64,000 bases of DNA from Winkia neuii (GTDB lineage Bacteria > Actinomycetota > Actinomycetes > Actinomycetales > Actinomycetaceae). The stretch spans positions 620,001 to 684,000 of the forward strand of contig NZ_CP118946.1 in NCBI RefSeq assembly GCF_029011175.1, written 5' to 3'. The first letter of the stretch is position 1. Every line of letters begins with the position of its first letter. A program made the position numbers and the translations under genes. This document shows positions 46,925-56,588 of the stretch, piece after piece. The notes below the pieces were generated by a model. The model made no database searches and was not told where the DNA came from. It saw nothing but the letters and a program-made list of their open reading frames with translations.

Positions 46925-48118
46925 ATGACTCAGCACCTTTACGACACCTATGGCGGAGTAGCTCTGATCGATACTGCGGCGATTGCCGCCAACGTGCGCC
47001 AGCTACGGGCAGCTGCGCCAGATAGTGAGCACATGGTAATCGTGAAGGCGAACGCGTACGGCCACGGGTTGGCCTTAGTGGCGCGCGCGGCAATCCAGGC
47101 GGGGACAACCTGGTTTGGTGCGGCACAGCTAACCGAGGCGATGCAGATACGAAAAATTGTGGGCAAGCGGCCGCGCATATTTTCGTGGATTTTCCTACCA
47201 GGATCCCCGATTGAAGAGGCCGTAGAAGCAGACATTGATTTGTCAGTTTCTGATTTTTGGGCATTAGATCGGCTAGAAGAGGCAGCCGAAAAAACCTCGA
47301 AGATAGTGAACGTACACTTAAAAATCGATACGGGAATGTCCCGTGCCGGAGCCACCGCCCGCACCTGGCCCGCCCTCTGCGAAGCTGCGTTCCGCCTAGA
47401 AAAGGCGGGGAAAATCCGGGTCGTGGCAGTCTGGTCGCACCTCTCGCGGGCCGACGAGGTTTCAGCGGAAGGCAAGGCGCAGACGAAACGTGCGGGCCAA
47501 GAGTTTGCCGCCGCCCTCGCCGTGGCGAAAGAGGCCGGCTTGAATCCCGAGCTTTCCCATCTGTCTGCAACTGCGGCTACGCTGTGGCACCCGGAGCTAC
47601 ATACGCCGATGGTGCGTGACGGGATTGGGGTTTATGGGCTCAGCCCAGATGAGCGCGTGCAAACCAACTCTGACCTGGCGTTGCGGCCAGCCATGCGCCT
47701 GCAGGCAGGCTTGACGGTGGTTAAAAAAGTCGAGGCGGGGCGCCCGGTTTCTTACGGGGGGACGTGGGTTACGCCTTCGCAGCGGTGGCTCGCCGTCGCC
47801 CCGCTTGGGTACGGTGACGGGATTGCGCGTGCCTGCGATGGGGCGCGGGTGCGGATTAAGACAAAGGATAGGGCATTCGACGCGCCGATTGTGGGCCGAA
47901 TCTGCATGGATCAGGTCGTTCTTGATTTGGGCGAGGGCGAACACGCCCCAGCGGAAGTCGGCGACGATGCCATCTTCTTCGGCGACGGTTCGGATGGGGA
48001 GCCAACAGCGCGGGACTGGGCTAATTGGACTAACACAATAAACTATGAGGTGGTGACGCGGGTTGGCGCCCGTGTACCCCGTATTGACGTCAAAGGTAGG
48101 CAAGATGGTGACGAATAA
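46925..48118 (+). CDS. alr: Alanine racemase
   Basis: The 397-residue PLP enzyme makes D-alanine for the cell wall. The PLP lysine Lys41 lies in VIVKANAYGHG; VHLKIDTGMSRAG, GVYGLSP, SYGGTW and GRICMDQ follow in family order. A GGGAG site precedes the ATG at 46925; the earlier ATG at 46916 or 46847 would give non-conserved extensions. One copy of the 14-bp repeat lies inside the gene at 47305, encoding part of IVNVHLKID. Confidence 0.95.
   Translation: MTQHLYDTYGGVALIDTAAIAANVRQLRAAAPDSEHMVIVKANAYGHGLALVARAAIQAGTTWFGAAQLTEAMQIRKIVGKRPRIFSWIFLPGSPIEEAVEADIDLSVSDFWALDRLEEAAEKTSKIVNVHLKIDTGMSRAGATARTWPALCEAAFRLEKAGKIRVVAVWSHLSRADEVSAEGKAQTKRAGQEFAAALAVAKEAGLNPELSHLSATAATLWHPELHTPMVRDGIGVYGLSPDERVQTNSDLALRPAMRLQAGLTVVKKVEAGRPVSYGGTWVTPSQRWLAVAPLGYGDGIARACDGARVRIKTKDRAFDAPIVGRICMDQVVLDLGEGEHAPAEVGDDAIFFGDGSDGEPTARDWANWTNTINYEVVTRVGARVPRIDVKGRQDGDE
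47305..47318 (+). repeat. 14-bp motif copy inside alr
   Basis: An exact AGTGAACGTACACT lies in the coding region of alanine racemase, in the conserved strand before the KIDTGMSR motif (codons for VNVHL). It is the only copy seen fully inside a gene body, and may be a natural codon match selected or fixed by chance. Confidence 0.85.
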
Positions 48119-48713
48119 TTTGCAGATAGAGGTCGCAGAACCCGACGAGACCAGGCGCGTTGGCGAACGGTTGGCGAAGTTGCTTGGGCCTGGTGATTTG
48201 GTGATGCTCTCTGGGGAATTGGGCGCTGGTAAGACCACGTTTACGCAGGGTATTGGCAAGGGGATGGGCGTGCACGGCAACGTTTCGTCTCCCACTTTCA
48301 TCGTGGCTCGGGTGCATCCTCCCGAGGGCGGTAGCGTTCCTTTGATTCATGCGGACGCCTACCGTATCGAGGACGCAGAGGATCTAGAGACTCTTGACTT
48401 GGAGTCGTCGCTGAGTGAGTCCGTGACCGTTATCGAATGGGGCAAGGGGAAGACCGAGGGGCTTTCCGAGGACCGGCTTGAGGTCGACATTATTCGGCCA
48501 ACTGGCGGGACGGCGCAGGTTGACGCTGATGGCACGGTGGATCTGACACAGATGGACGATGGTAAGCGGACGCTGCGTCTGACAGGACACGGCCAGCGGT
48601 GGGCGAATATTGACCTGCGGCAGCTGGGGGAGGACCTGTCTAGGGTATTCCCAGCTACCGGTGAGATCCCGGTTGGCCAGGCAGATTGTCACAATGGAGT
48701 AGTGAAGGACTAG
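48105..48713 (+). CDS. tsaE: t6A biosynthesis ATPase
   Basis: The 202-residue protein works with TsaB and TsaD to make threonylcarbamoyladenosine at tRNA position 37. Walker A GELGAGKTTFTQGIGKGMG, then SSPTFIVARVHP, IHADAYRIEDAEDLETLDLE and VTVIEWGKG, are typical. A ~50-residue C-terminal extension follows the usual core length. The ATG at 48105 overlaps the alr stop by 14 bases and is preceded by AGGTAGG. Confidence 0.95.
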   Translation: MVTNNLQIEVAEPDETRRVGERLAKLLGPGDLVMLSGELGAGKTTFTQGIGKGMGVHGNVSSPTFIVARVHPPEGGSVPLIHADAYRIEDAEDLETLDLESSLSESVTVIEWGKGKTEGLSEDRLEVDIIRPTGGTAQVDADGTVDLTQMDDGKRTLRLTGHGQRWANIDLRQLGEDLSRVFPATGEIPVGQADCHNGVVKD

Positions 48714-48722
48714 GGTTGACCC

Positions 48723-49460
48723 GTGCGGTTTTTGTGTATTGACACCTCGGCTGGAGCCGGTGTCGGACTAGTAGATATTGATCAGTCTGTCGAGGTCTTG
48801 GCGAAGGAGGTCATTGCCGATCAGCGGCGACACGCGGAAGCTCTGAATGAGCTGATTCGACGTGTCGTGAAGCAGGGCAGTGGCAAGGAATTGGCCGAGG
48901 CTGGAATCGAGACTATTGCCGTTGGAACTGGTCCCGCACCATTTACTGGGTTACGTGCAGGTTTGGTGTCGGCGCGAGTAATCGGCGAGGTGCTTGACGC
49001 TCGGGTGCTCGGCATTTGCAGCTTGGACGTATTAGCTAGGCAGGCGTTGGATCAGGTGCGCGATCGGAAGGTTCTGGTGGCCACCGATGGCAAGCGCAAA
49101 GAGGTCTACGCCGGGCTTTACGAAGCTGCTGGCCCAGATGATGTGACAGCGTTGTGGGGGCCTGAGGTTGGTCCAGCTGAGTCGTTCTTCAACAAGTCCC
49201 GTGGTGAAGATCCTTTCATCGTTGGTGCGGGTGCTGAACTATACCCTGAGGCGTTGCCCCCGTCCGCACAGCTGGCTGACACGTTGGACCCGGTAGTTAT
49301 GGCCCGCATCGGCGCGGCAAGGCTGGCACGTGAGGCCGGTGGCGAGGAGGTCGACTTCTCTTCTGAGCCGCTTTACCTGCGTAGGCCGGATATTCACCCG
49401 GGCGTAGCGGCTAAGGTGGCTGCTGCACAGAAGGGCCGCCTCGGCCTCTTAAATGAGTGA
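48723..49460 (+). CDS. tsaB: t6A biosynthesis protein TsaB
   Basis: The 245-residue ASKHA-fold partner of TsaD starts RFLCIDTSAGAGVGLVD and has the GTGPAPFTGLRAGLVSARVIGEVLDARVLGICSLDVLA segment. It is a non-catalytic dimer partner in the t6A complex. It lies 9 bases behind tsaE, and its final codons GAG TGA are part of a 14-bp repeat copy that also begins the overlapping rimI. Confidence 0.93.
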   Translation: MRFLCIDTSAGAGVGLVDIDQSVEVLAKEVIADQRRHAEALNELIRRVVKQGSGKELAEAGIETIAVGTGPAPFTGLRAGLVSARVIGEVLDARVLGICSLDVLARQALDQVRDRKVLVATDGKRKEVYAGLYEAAGPDDVTALWGPEVGPAESFFNKSRGEDPFIVGAGAELYPEALPPSAQLADTLDPVVMARIGAARLAREAGGEEVDFSSEPLYLRRPDIHPGVAAKVAAAQKGRLGLLNE

Positions 49461-49941
49461 ACGTACACTCCACGCCGAAGCGCCGGCGGGCGAGTTTCAC
49501 CTGGTAAAGCTCGGCCCGCAGTGGGTCGAGCAGATTGCCTCGCTGGAGTCTGCCTTATTTGGGGGAGAGGCGTGGAATAAGCAGACCCTGGTTGCGGAAC
49601 TAAGCCGTCCCGATCGTGAATATGTGGGGGCGCTGGCCGGGCAGGACTCTAGCGTCCTGTTGGGGTATGGGGGCGCCCGCTACGCTGGAGACCAGGCCGA
49701 TGTGATGACGGTTGCCACGATTCCGGAGGCTAGAAGACGCGGAATTGCTTCAGCGATTGTGGCGTGGATAGATGAGGCGTCGCGGCGGCGGTCGGCAAGT
49801 TCGATTTTCCTGGAAGTACGTTCGAAGAACTTAGCTGCACAACGAATTTATAAGAGGGCGGGCTATGAAGCCCTCGGCAGGATCAAGCGCTACTACCGGC
49901 TCCCACCGGACGATGCGGTGCGGATGGGTAAAAAGTTGTAA
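49453..49941 (+). CDS. rimI: Ribosomal-protein-alanine N-acetyltransferase, RimI-like
   Basis: The 162-residue GNAT enzyme has the acetyl-CoA loop VATIPEARRRGIASAIVAWI near residue 92 and FLEVRSKNLAAQRIYKRAGYEALGRIKRYY, the RimI hallmark. It would acetylate the N-terminus of S18. The ATG overlaps tsaB by eight bases, and codons 2-6 (SERTL) are written by a copy of the 14-bp repeat, so the N-terminus seems added by repeat insertion. Confidence 0.9.
   Translation: MSERTLHAEAPAGEFHLVKLGPQWVEQIASLESALFGGEAWNKQTLVAELSRPDREYVGALAGQDSSVLLGYGGARYAGDQADVMTVATIPEARRRGIASAIVAWIDEASRRRSASSIFLEVRSKNLAAQRIYKRAGYEALGRIKRYYRLPPDDAVRMGKKL
49456..49469 (+). repeat. 14-bp motif copy spanning the tsaB stop and rimI start
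   Basis: AGTGAACGTACACT overlaps the tsaB stop codon (GAG TGA) and encodes SERTL right after the rimI ATG in another frame. One repeat thus serves two coding ends. Confidence 0.93.
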
Positions 49942-50245
49942 CTTTGCCGGGCAAGTTCAAGGTGTCGGCCGGGCGGAGTATGGGTCCGCCCTCGAGAAAG
50001 CCTGGTAGCGCAAAATAGCTAAAAAGTAGTTTACGTAACACTTTCGTTGTCAAAAGGTTCACATGTGGAGGTCGAGCAAGGGCTCCGCTGACTGCTTGTG
50101 TCAGAAAAATGGGTCGACTTTGTTTCGGTAAAACTCCCTAAAATCCGTGGTTATAGCCCTAATGAAGGTTTTTAGAGAGCGTGAGAGAAAAGTTTAGGAC
50201 CTAGATCTACTCTCCGTGTCAGGTCGTGAGACTAGGCTAAAAAAC
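49942..50245. other. Leader region of the succinate dehydrogenase operon
   Basis: No gene is seen in these 304 bases. The AT-rich stretch around 50020-50060 (TACGTAACACTTTCG) probably holds the sdhCAB promoter, but I cannot assign -35/-10 boxes. No copy of the 14-bp motif is present. Confidence 0.4.
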
Positions 50246-50986
50246 GTGGCGAATTCAAATGTGACGACCAAGAAGAGACATGCGTGGAACACCACCGTCT
50301 TCATGAAGCAGGCGATGGCGATTTCCGGCCTCTTCTTTGTCTTTTTTCTGGTATTTCATTCATACGGGAACCTAAAGGCGTTTGGCGGTGCGGCCGCGTA
50401 CAACGGTTACGCTCATCACCTGCGGGAATTCCTGGTCCCGATCCTGCCTCACGAAGGTCTCCTCTGGATCTTGCGCGTGATCATGGTTGTGCTCATTGTT
50501 GTGCACATGGTGTCCGCGCTCTATCTGTGGCACCGCGGCGGCGCAGCTCGGGGAACCCGTTACGACGTGAAGAAGGCGGTGACAAACTCTTACGCGGCGC
50601 GCACAGTGCGAGTTGGCTCAATCCTGTTGATCTTCCTGATCATCTTCCACATCTTGCACTTCACAACAAAGACGTTCAAAGTGGGCAACAATGCGGCTTA
50701 TGCCTCGCACACAATGGTGGTCGACGGTGAGAAGATTCCGGCTATGCCCTTTGACATGATGCTAACCACCTTCTCGAATTGGTGGATGGTGTTGGTATAC
50801 ATCGTGTTCGTCTCCATCATTGGCCTGCATATTGCACACGGCTTCTGGTCGGCTTTCCAAACTATGGGGTGGATGCGCGAAAACACTCGCAAGCCTATGA
50901 CTGTGCTGTCTGGGCTTATTGGTTTTGCCATCTGGTTCATGTTTGTGCTGCCGCCCCTTGCAATCGCGCTGGGCGTTATTAAGTAG
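50246..50986 (+). CDS. sdhC: Succinate dehydrogenase cytochrome b558 subunit
   Basis: The ~246-residue membrane anchor has five hydrophobic helices and histidines placed for two hemes (FLVFHSYGNL, VVHMVSALYLWHRGG, IIFHILHFTTK, GLHIAHGFWSAFQ). This single-subunit anchor is the type-B SQR/QFR form, so no sdhD is needed. The GTG at 50246 or one at 50216 could be the start; neither has a strong ribosome site. It leads the sdhCAB operon. Confidence 0.92.
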   Translation: MANSNVTTKKRHAWNTTVFMKQAMAISGLFFVFFLVFHSYGNLKAFGGAAAYNGYAHHLREFLVPILPHEGLLWILRVIMVVLIVVHMVSALYLWHRGGAARGTRYDVKKAVTNSYAARTVRVGSILLIFLIIFHILHFTTKTFKVGNNAAYASHTMVVDGEKIPAMPFDMMLTTFSNWWMVLVYIVFVSIIGLHIAHGFWSAFQTMGWMRENTRKPMTVLSGLIGFAIWFMFVLPPLAIALGVIK

Positions 50987-50995
50987 GGAATGATC

Positions 50996-52999
50996 ATGAG
51001 CGAACTTATTTCAGGACTTTATTACGAGGGCGACAAGATCGCTGATACCAAGGCGCCGCTGGACGTTCCCATCGAGAAATGCTGGGAGACCCGCAAGTTT
51101 ACGGCCAAGCTAGTGAACCCGGCGAACCGTCGTAAGCTGAAGATTATCGTCGTTGGTACCGGGCTGGCAGGCGGCGCAGCAGCTGCTTCGCTTGGCGAGA
51201 TGGGCTATCACGTTGACGTGTTCTTCTACCAGGATTCGGCACGTCGAGCACACTCTATTGCTGCGCAGGGCGGAATTAACGCGGCAAAGGATTACCGCAA
51301 CGACAACGACTCGGTTTACCGCCTCTTTTACGACACCGTCAAGGGCGGGGATTACCGCGCTCGTGAAACTAACGTGTACAGGCTGGCCGAGGTTAGTGCG
51401 AACATCATTGACCAGTGTGTTGCGCAGGGCGTGCCGTTTGCGCGTGAGTATGGCGGACTGCTTGACAACCGTTCCTTCGGTGGTGTGCAGGTATCGCGTA
51501 CGTTCTACGCTCGCGGGCAAACTGGCCAGCAGCTGCTGATTGGCGCATATCAGGCGTTGGAGCGGCAGGTGAAGGCCGGGACGGTTACCGAGCATTCGCG
51601 CCATGAGATGGTCGAGCTAATCCTGAAGGATGGCCACGCCAAAGGCATTATCGCCCGAGACATGACTACTGGGAAGCTCGAGGCACACACTGCCCACTGC
51701 GTGGTGCTTTGCACCGGCGGCTATGGCAACGTGTTCTTCCTGTCTACTAATGCCATGGGGTGCAACGCTACGGCGGCTTGGAGGGCCTACCGTAAGGGTG
51801 CGTACTTCGCTAATCCCTGCTACACGCAGATTCACCCGACTTGCATTCCGCAGCATGGCGATCAGCAGTCGAAGCTGACGTTGATGTCCGAGTCGCTCCG
51901 TAACGACGGCCGTATTTGGGTTCCGAAGAAGGCTGAAGACTGCGAAAAGGATCCGCGCGATATTCCCGAGGAAGATCGCGACTACTACCTGGAGCGCATC
52001 TATCCTTCCTTCGGTAACTTGGTGCCGCGTGACATTGCTTCGCGACAGGCCAAGAACATGTGTGACGAGGGTAGGGGAGTCGGTCCCGCGCTAGCCGAGG
52101 TCGGTCCCGACGGCGAAGAACGCATGGTGCGCCGTGGCGTGTACCTTGATTTCGCTGATGCAATCGAGCGCATGGGTAAGGACGCTGTTTCGGCCAAGTA
52201 CGGCAACCTGTTCGAAATGTATGAGCGCATTACTGACGATGACCCGTACGAAGTGCCGATGCGTATTTACCCGGCCTCGCACTACACGATGGGTGGCTTG
52301 TGGGTTGACTACGATCTTCAGTCCACCATTCCCGGCCTCTACGTTGGTGGGGAAGCGAACTTCAGTGACCACGGCGCGAACCGGCTCGGTGCGTCTGCGC
52401 TAATGCAGGGGCTTTCCGACGGTTACTTCGTGCTGCCAAACACGGTCAATGACTACTTGGCTGACAAGTTGGCGGAGTCCGTGCTGGATCAGGACGACCC
52501 GGATGTGCAGGCCGCCCTCCAGAGTGCGCAGGAGCGGATAGACCGCTTCATGAGCATTGGCGGGTCGCGGTCAGTGGATTCCTTCCATAAGGAACTTGGC
52601 AGGATCATGTGGGACTACTGCGGCATGTACCGCACCCATGATGGTCTGTTGGGGGCAATCGAGAAGATTCGCGCTCTTAGGAAAGAGTTCTGGTCGAACG
52701 TGCGTGTGCCGGGTAAATCGATTGGCGAGATGAACCAGTCGCTTGAGCGTGCCGGCCGTGTCGCCGACTTCTTGGAACTGGGCGAGCTGATGTGTATTGA
52801 TGCTTTGCACCGCAATGAGTCTTGTGGTGGCCACTTCCGTGGCGAATCTCAGACTGAAGAGGGCGAGGCGTTGCGTGACGACAAGAACTACCTGTATGTG
52901 GCTGCGTGGGAATACACGGGTGAGGACAAACCTCCGGTCTTGCATAAGGAAGATCTGATCTATAACAACATCGAGCTGAAGCAGCGGAGTTACAAGTGA
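50996..52999 (+). CDS. sdhA: Succinate dehydrogenase flavoprotein subunit
   Basis: The 667-residue flavoprotein oxidises succinate. It shows the dinucleotide fold [22 protein letters not shown], the FAD-linking His in [22 protein letters not shown], active-site RDIASRQ and [14 protein letters not shown], and [23 protein letters not shown]. The ATG at 50996 is six bases from AGGGA; an ATG at 50990 abuts the site. It is followed by sdhB with a four-base overlap. Confidence 0.96.
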   Translation: MSELISGLYYEGDKIADTKAPLDVPIEKCWETRKFTAKLVNPANRRKLKIIVVGTGLAGGAAAASLGEMGYHVDVFFYQDSARRAHSIAAQGGINAAKDYRNDNDSVYRLFYDTVKGGDYRARETNVYRLAEVSANIIDQCVAQGVPFAREYGGLLDNRSFGGVQVSRTFYARGQTGQQLLIGAYQALERQVKAGTVTEHSRHEMVELILKDGHAKGIIARDMTTGKLEAHTAHCVVLCTGGYGNVFFLSTNAMGCNATAAWRAYRKGAYFANPCYTQIHPTCIPQHGDQQSKLTLMSESLRNDGRIWVPKKAEDCEKDPRDIPEEDRDYYLERIYPSFGNLVPRDIASRQAKNMCDEGRGVGPALAEVGPDGEERMVRRGVYLDFADAIERMGKDAVSAKYGNLFEMYERITDDDPYEVPMRIYPASHYTMGGLWVDYDLQSTIPGLYVGGEANFSDHGANRLGASALMQGLSDGYFVLPNTVNDYLADKLAESVLDQDDPDVQAALQSAQERIDRFMSIGGSRSVDSFHKELGRIMWDYCGMYRTHDGLLGAIEKIRALRKEFWSNVRVPGKSIGEMNQSLERAGRVADFLELGELMCIDALHRNESCGGHFRGESQTEEGEALRDDKNYLYVAAWEYTGEDKPPVLHKEDLIYNNIELKQRSYK

Positions 53000-53757
53000 A
53001 AATTAAACTGCGTATCTGGCGCCAGGCTGGCCCTGAGGCTGATGGCGTAATGAAGGAATACGAGCTCGTTGGGGTGCAAGAAGATACGAGCTTTCTAGAG
53101 ATGCTGGACATCTTGAACGAGGAGTTGTTTGCCAAGGGCGAGGACCCGGTAGCGTTCGACTCTGATTGCCGCGAAGGCATTTGCGGTATGTGTGGTTTGG
53201 TCATCAATGGTGTGCCGCACGGCAATGATGGTGCCTCCCCGAAGGGGAATACTCCTACTTGTCAGTTGCACATGCGTTCGTTCAAGGATGGCGACACGAT
53301 CACGATCGAGCCGTGGCGGTCTAAGGCTTTCCCGGTCATTAAGGACCTGGTGGTAAATAGGAGCGCTTTGGATCGTATTATTCAGGCTGGCGGCTACATT
53401 TCCGTCAATACTGGTGCTGCTCCTGACGCGCACGCTACTCCGGTTCCTAAAGAGGATGCGGATCGCGCGTTCGAGGCTGCGAATTGCATTGGTTGCGGTG
53501 CTTGTGTGGCTGCTTGCCCGAACGGGTCGGCAATGTTGTTTACCTCTGCGAAGGTGACACATTTGGGCCTGTTGCCGCAGGGCAAGCCCGAGAACTTGAT
53601 GCGTGTGAAGAACATGTTGTTGCAGCATGACGCCGAGGGCTTTGGCGGGTGCACTAACTTTGGTGAATGCGCTGCGGTCTGCCCGAAGCAGATTCCTTTG
53701 GAGACGATTTCGGTGTTGAATCGTCAGCTTGGGAAGGCTGTTCTCAAGGGCATGTAG
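52996..53757 (+). CDS. sdhB: Succinate dehydrogenase iron-sulfur subunit
   Basis: The 253-residue subunit passes electrons from the flavoprotein to the heme anchor. The [2Fe-2S] site is in [21 protein letters not shown] with a distal Cys in PTCQLHM; the two C-terminal clusters use [12 protein letters not shown] and [16 protein letters not shown]. It starts at a GTG overlapping the sdhA stop and ends the operon with a strong terminator. Confidence 0.96.
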   Translation: MKIKLRIWRQAGPEADGVMKEYELVGVQEDTSFLEMLDILNEELFAKGEDPVAFDSDCREGICGMCGLVINGVPHGNDGASPKGNTPTCQLHMRSFKDGDTITIEPWRSKAFPVIKDLVVNRSALDRIIQAGGYISVNTGAAPDAHATPVPKEDADRAFEAANCIGCGACVAACPNGSAMLFTSAKVTHLGLLPQGKPENLMRVKNMLLQHDAEGFGGCTNFGECAAVCPKQIPLETISVLNRQLGKAVLKGM

Positions 53758-53769
53758 TTTCCTTGGATT

Positions 53770-53805
53770 AGGGCCCTGGGAGGGAAACCTCTCAGGGCCC
53801 TTTTT
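53770..53805 (+). terminator. Terminator of the sdhCAB operon
   Basis: A 14-bp stem with one wobble (53770-53783 with 53788-53801), a GAAA loop and a five-T tail lie 12 bases after the sdhB stop. Confidence 0.93.
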
Positions 53806-53827
53806 GCTGCTCCCCTCTGAGTAAAGG

Positions 53828-53886
53828 AGTGAACGTACACTCCGTTTTGGGGCATGGATTCGTCTGTGGGGGAGTGAACGTACACT
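53828..53886 (+). repeat. Two direct copies of AGTGAACGTACACT, 45 bp apart
   Basis: Exact copies start at 53828 and 53873, between the sdh terminator and tsaD. The 45-bp step is one helical turn more than the 34-bp step used elsewhere. Confidence 0.92.
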
Positions 53887-53925
53887 TAACTTCGCGCACG
53901 CCCTCGGAGCGCGTAGGATGAAAAG

Positions 53926-54972
53926 GTGACTGCTCAACCACTAATTCTTGGTATTGAATCGACTTGTGACGAGACAGGCGTAGCCCTAGTACGAGGCCGG
54001 GAACTTCTTGCCGACGTGACCGCGACAAGCATGGACCAGCATGCCCGCTACGGTGGCATTATTCCTGAAATTGCCTCGCGCGCTCACTTGGAGTCCTTCC
54101 TCCCAACGATGAAGGCGGCTCTTGATAAGGCCGGTGTCAGCCTCAGTGAGGTTGACGCAATCGCGTGCGCTGCAGGGCCTGGGCTGGTTGGTTCTCTGAC
54201 TGTTGGTATTTCAGCGGCTAAGGCACTCGCGGCAAGTCTAGATAAGCCGCTATACGGCGTGAACCACGTAATTGGGCACCTGGCGGTTGATGAGCTCGTA
54301 GACGGGCCTTTCCCAGATCACTTCGTTGGACTGATAGTTTCGGGCGGGCACTCAAACTTGCTCGATGTTCGCAATATTGCGACTGACGTCCGAGAGCTGG
54401 GCGGTACGCTCGACGATGCTGCTGGTGAGGCGTTTGACAAGGTCGGGCGCATGCTGGGGACTCCCTATCCAGGTGGGCCGCATGTTGATCGTATGTCGCA
54501 GGCTGGTGATCGCAAGGCGATCCGTTTCCCACGTGGCCTTGCTTCCGCGAAAGACAAGGATGCGCACCGATACGACTTCAGTTTTTCCGGTCTGAAGACG
54601 GCAGTGGCTAGATACGTTGAAGGCATAAAGCAGTCTGGTAAAGAGGTTCCCGCCGAGGACGTGTGCGCTGGCTTTTCTGAGGCTGTCAATGATTCGTTGA
54701 CTGCTAAAGCAGTGAGGGCGGCCAAGGACTTGGGGTGCTCCACGATCGTTGTGGGGGGCGGCTACTCTGCAAATTCGCGGCTGCGTGAGCTCCTCGCGGC
54801 GCGAGCCCAGAGCGCTGGCATCGAGGTTCGCTTACCTCCGCTGCGCTTCTGTACTGATAATGGTGCGCAGATCGCTGCTATTGGTAGTGCGTTGGTTCGC
54901 GAGGGCGTCGCCCCGTCCGATCCGGAATTCGGTCCTGATTCAGGACTGTCGCTGTCTGTGGCGCGCGTGTAA
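53926..54972 (+). CDS. tsaD: tRNA N6-threonylcarbamoyladenosine transferase
   Basis: The 348-residue enzyme transfers the threonylcarbamoyl group to A37 of ANN-decoding tRNAs. The start LGIESTCDETGVALV, the metal-binding NHVIGHLA (two His), GGTLDDAAGEAFDKVGRMLGTPYPGGP and the C-terminal FCTDNGAQIA are diagnostic. An AGGAT/AAAAGG site precedes the GTG. TsaB and TsaE lie upstream, split from it by sdhCAB. Confidence 0.96.
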   Translation: MTAQPLILGIESTCDETGVALVRGRELLADVTATSMDQHARYGGIIPEIASRAHLESFLPTMKAALDKAGVSLSEVDAIACAAGPGLVGSLTVGISAAKALAASLDKPLYGVNHVIGHLAVDELVDGPFPDHFVGLIVSGGHSNLLDVRNIATDVRELGGTLDDAAGEAFDKVGRMLGTPYPGGPHVDRMSQAGDRKAIRFPRGLASAKDKDAHRYDFSFSGLKTAVARYVEGIKQSGKEVPAEDVCAGFSEAVNDSLTAKAVRAAKDLGCSTIVVGGGYSANSRLRELLAARAQSAGIEVRLPPLRFCTDNGAQIAAIGSALVREGVAPSDPEFGPDSGLSLSVARV

Positions 54973-55054
54973 CTGAAGCTTTTGGGATGATGCCGGCCCT
55001 AGGCGGGGCTGGCATTTTCCGTTTAAGAGGCTGAATCCTCGCGCCCGTTAGCGG

Positions 55055-55136
55055 AGTGTACGTTCACTCGGCCGAAGTGTACGTTCACTAAGAGTTGGGT
55101 ATGAAAACCCGTCCGGAATTGGAGTGTACGTTCACT
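55055..55136 (-). repeat. Three copies of the 14-bp motif in reverse orientation
   Basis: AGTGTACGTTCACT begins at 55055, 55076 and 55123 (steps of 21 and 47 bp) between the convergent tsaD and methyltransferase genes. The last copy contains the methyltransferase stop codon (minus strand GAG TGA), the same arrangement as at tsaB. Confidence 0.92.
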
Positions 55137-56379
55137 CCGTCGCGACTATGGCAACGTGTTTAGACTTGCCGTTCACCTGTGCTCTCGTCAGGAAAAGAGT
55201 CGCTGCACCATCCCCGGTGGCGCCCTTGAGCACCGACTTCCTGAATGCTGCGGGATCGATCTGCACTCCGCGCTTCTTCACTTCTAATTTGCCGATCCCG
55301 AGCCTCGCTAACTCCTTCTTGACCTTCTTCGCATTCAAGGGCAGCACCGTCTGCACCTCCCAAAAGTGACCATATTTTGCGGCCTCAGGGGAAGGCGAAG
55401 TTTCAGACGTAACGTAGGCGATTCCATCATGGAGGATGCCAGCCCCGGGCCAGGAGTGCGCCCACTGTGCTAAGCCGCCCGCCCTCAATACGGCGCTATC
55501 AACTTCACCTATCCAATGCATGATTCCGTCCGCGACAGGTGCGGCGGCCGCGGGAGCGGTTGGACCTTCGCCCTCAACCTGGAAAAGATGCCGCTGATCG
55601 CCCCTAAAAATAATGGCTGAGCGGCCTGCGCGTTCTCGCAAATCCCCAAACCATAAGCTTGCTTCTACGAGGCTACCGTCGACGCTGGCCCAGATGGCTT
55701 CCGCATCTGCGGGAACATCGGAGTACCTGATGCCTGGCGCAACTTTTACCGCCACGTTCGGGATCAGGGTTCGCCACGCGTACACTGCCGGTAACGGCGG
55801 AGACCACATTGCAGGATTTGCGATGCGACCGCGTGGGCCTCTTCGGGCGGGGTCAGCAAAAAGCGCGTCTACTCCCTCGGCCTTGAGTTTCCCGATATCG
55901 ATTTTTGTGACGTCTGCGATCTGAATGTCCGCATCAGGCCATCGGGAAACATTGTTCTTGGCATAGGCTGCTGTTTTGGGATCTAACTCGATGCCAAGAA
56001 CTTTCAGTGCCCGTTTCGAAAAGGCGATTGCTTCGGTTGCCAGGCCGCAGCCTAGATCGGCAATGTAGTGTACGTTCGCCTCGGACATTTTTTCGGCGTG
56101 CCATGTCGCAACGGCGGCGCGTGTGGCCTGTTCCATACCGTCTCGAGTGAAGAGCATTTTGTCGGCGTCTTCGCCCAATTTTGTTGCAGCTTGGCGGCGC
56201 AGTTCGCACTGGAGTGCCACTTCTGCGGCTATATCGGCCGGTATGCCCATCTTACGGAGCTTCATTCCGACCTCATGAGATGAGCGGTCGCTTCGGAAGG
56301 CTTCCTCGAGTAGGTTGAAGTGCGTACCACCTTGGGAAAAGGAAGATTTTTGAGGGCGAAGGCCAACTTTGGGGTGCAT
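55132..56379 (-). CDS. Class I SAM methyltransferase with THUMP-like domain
   Basis: The 415-residue protein has a helical N-terminus (MLFTRDGMEQATRAAVATWHAEKM), a SAM-binding motif ADLGCGLATEAIAF near residue 107 and acidic GIELDP, then FADPARRGPRGR, a post-motif common in nucleic-acid methyltransferases, and a C-terminal THUMP-like region (KKVKKELARLGIGKLEVKKRGVQIDP). RNA is the likely substrate. Its stop lies in a 14-bp repeat copy, and a degenerate motif match (12/14) lies at 56067 in the coding region. Confidence 0.83.
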   Translation of the reverse strand: MHPKVGLRPQKSSFSQGGTHFNLLEEAFRSDRSSHEVGMKLRKMGIPADIAAEVALQCELRRQAATKLGEDADKMLFTRDGMEQATRAAVATWHAEKMSEANVHYIADLGCGLATEAIAFSKRALKVLGIELDPKTAAYAKNNVSRWPDADIQIADVTKIDIGKLKAEGVDALFADPARRGPRGRIANPAMWSPPLPAVYAWRTLIPNVAVKVAPGIRYSDVPADAEAIWASVDGSLVEASLWFGDLRERAGRSAIIFRGDQRHLFQVEGEGPTAPAAAAPVADGIMHWIGEVDSAVLRAGGLAQWAHSWPGAGILHDGIAYVTSETSPSPEAAKYGHFWEVQTVLPLNAKKVKKELARLGIGKLEVKKRGVQIDPAAFRKSVLKGATGDGAATLFLTRAQVNGKSKHVAIVATE

Positions 56380-56435
56380 GCCTGAAGTCTAATGGGAATG
56401 CGGACGCGTCGGAAAGTTGGGCTGACAGAGAATCT

Positions 56436-56462
56436 TTGGCACTCAGGTTGTCAGAGTGCTAA
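56436..56462 (+). promoter_or_regulatory. CIRCE element (HrcA operator) upstream of groES
   Basis: TTGGCACTC, nine bases and GAGTGCTAA match the CIRCE consensus with one mismatch, 126 bases before groES. With the two boxes at groEL it shows that the separated chaperonin genes share HrcA control. Confidence 0.9.
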
Positions 56463-56588
56463 GAGGGGGCTAACCTATTCTTGTACGTGAGGCGAGTAGC
56501 TAAACGCAGGTCACCTATTCGACCACCCGCGACGGAGGGTAGGCGGCCATTAGCAATCCCATTCGATCTATAGAAAGGGAGGTCCGCA

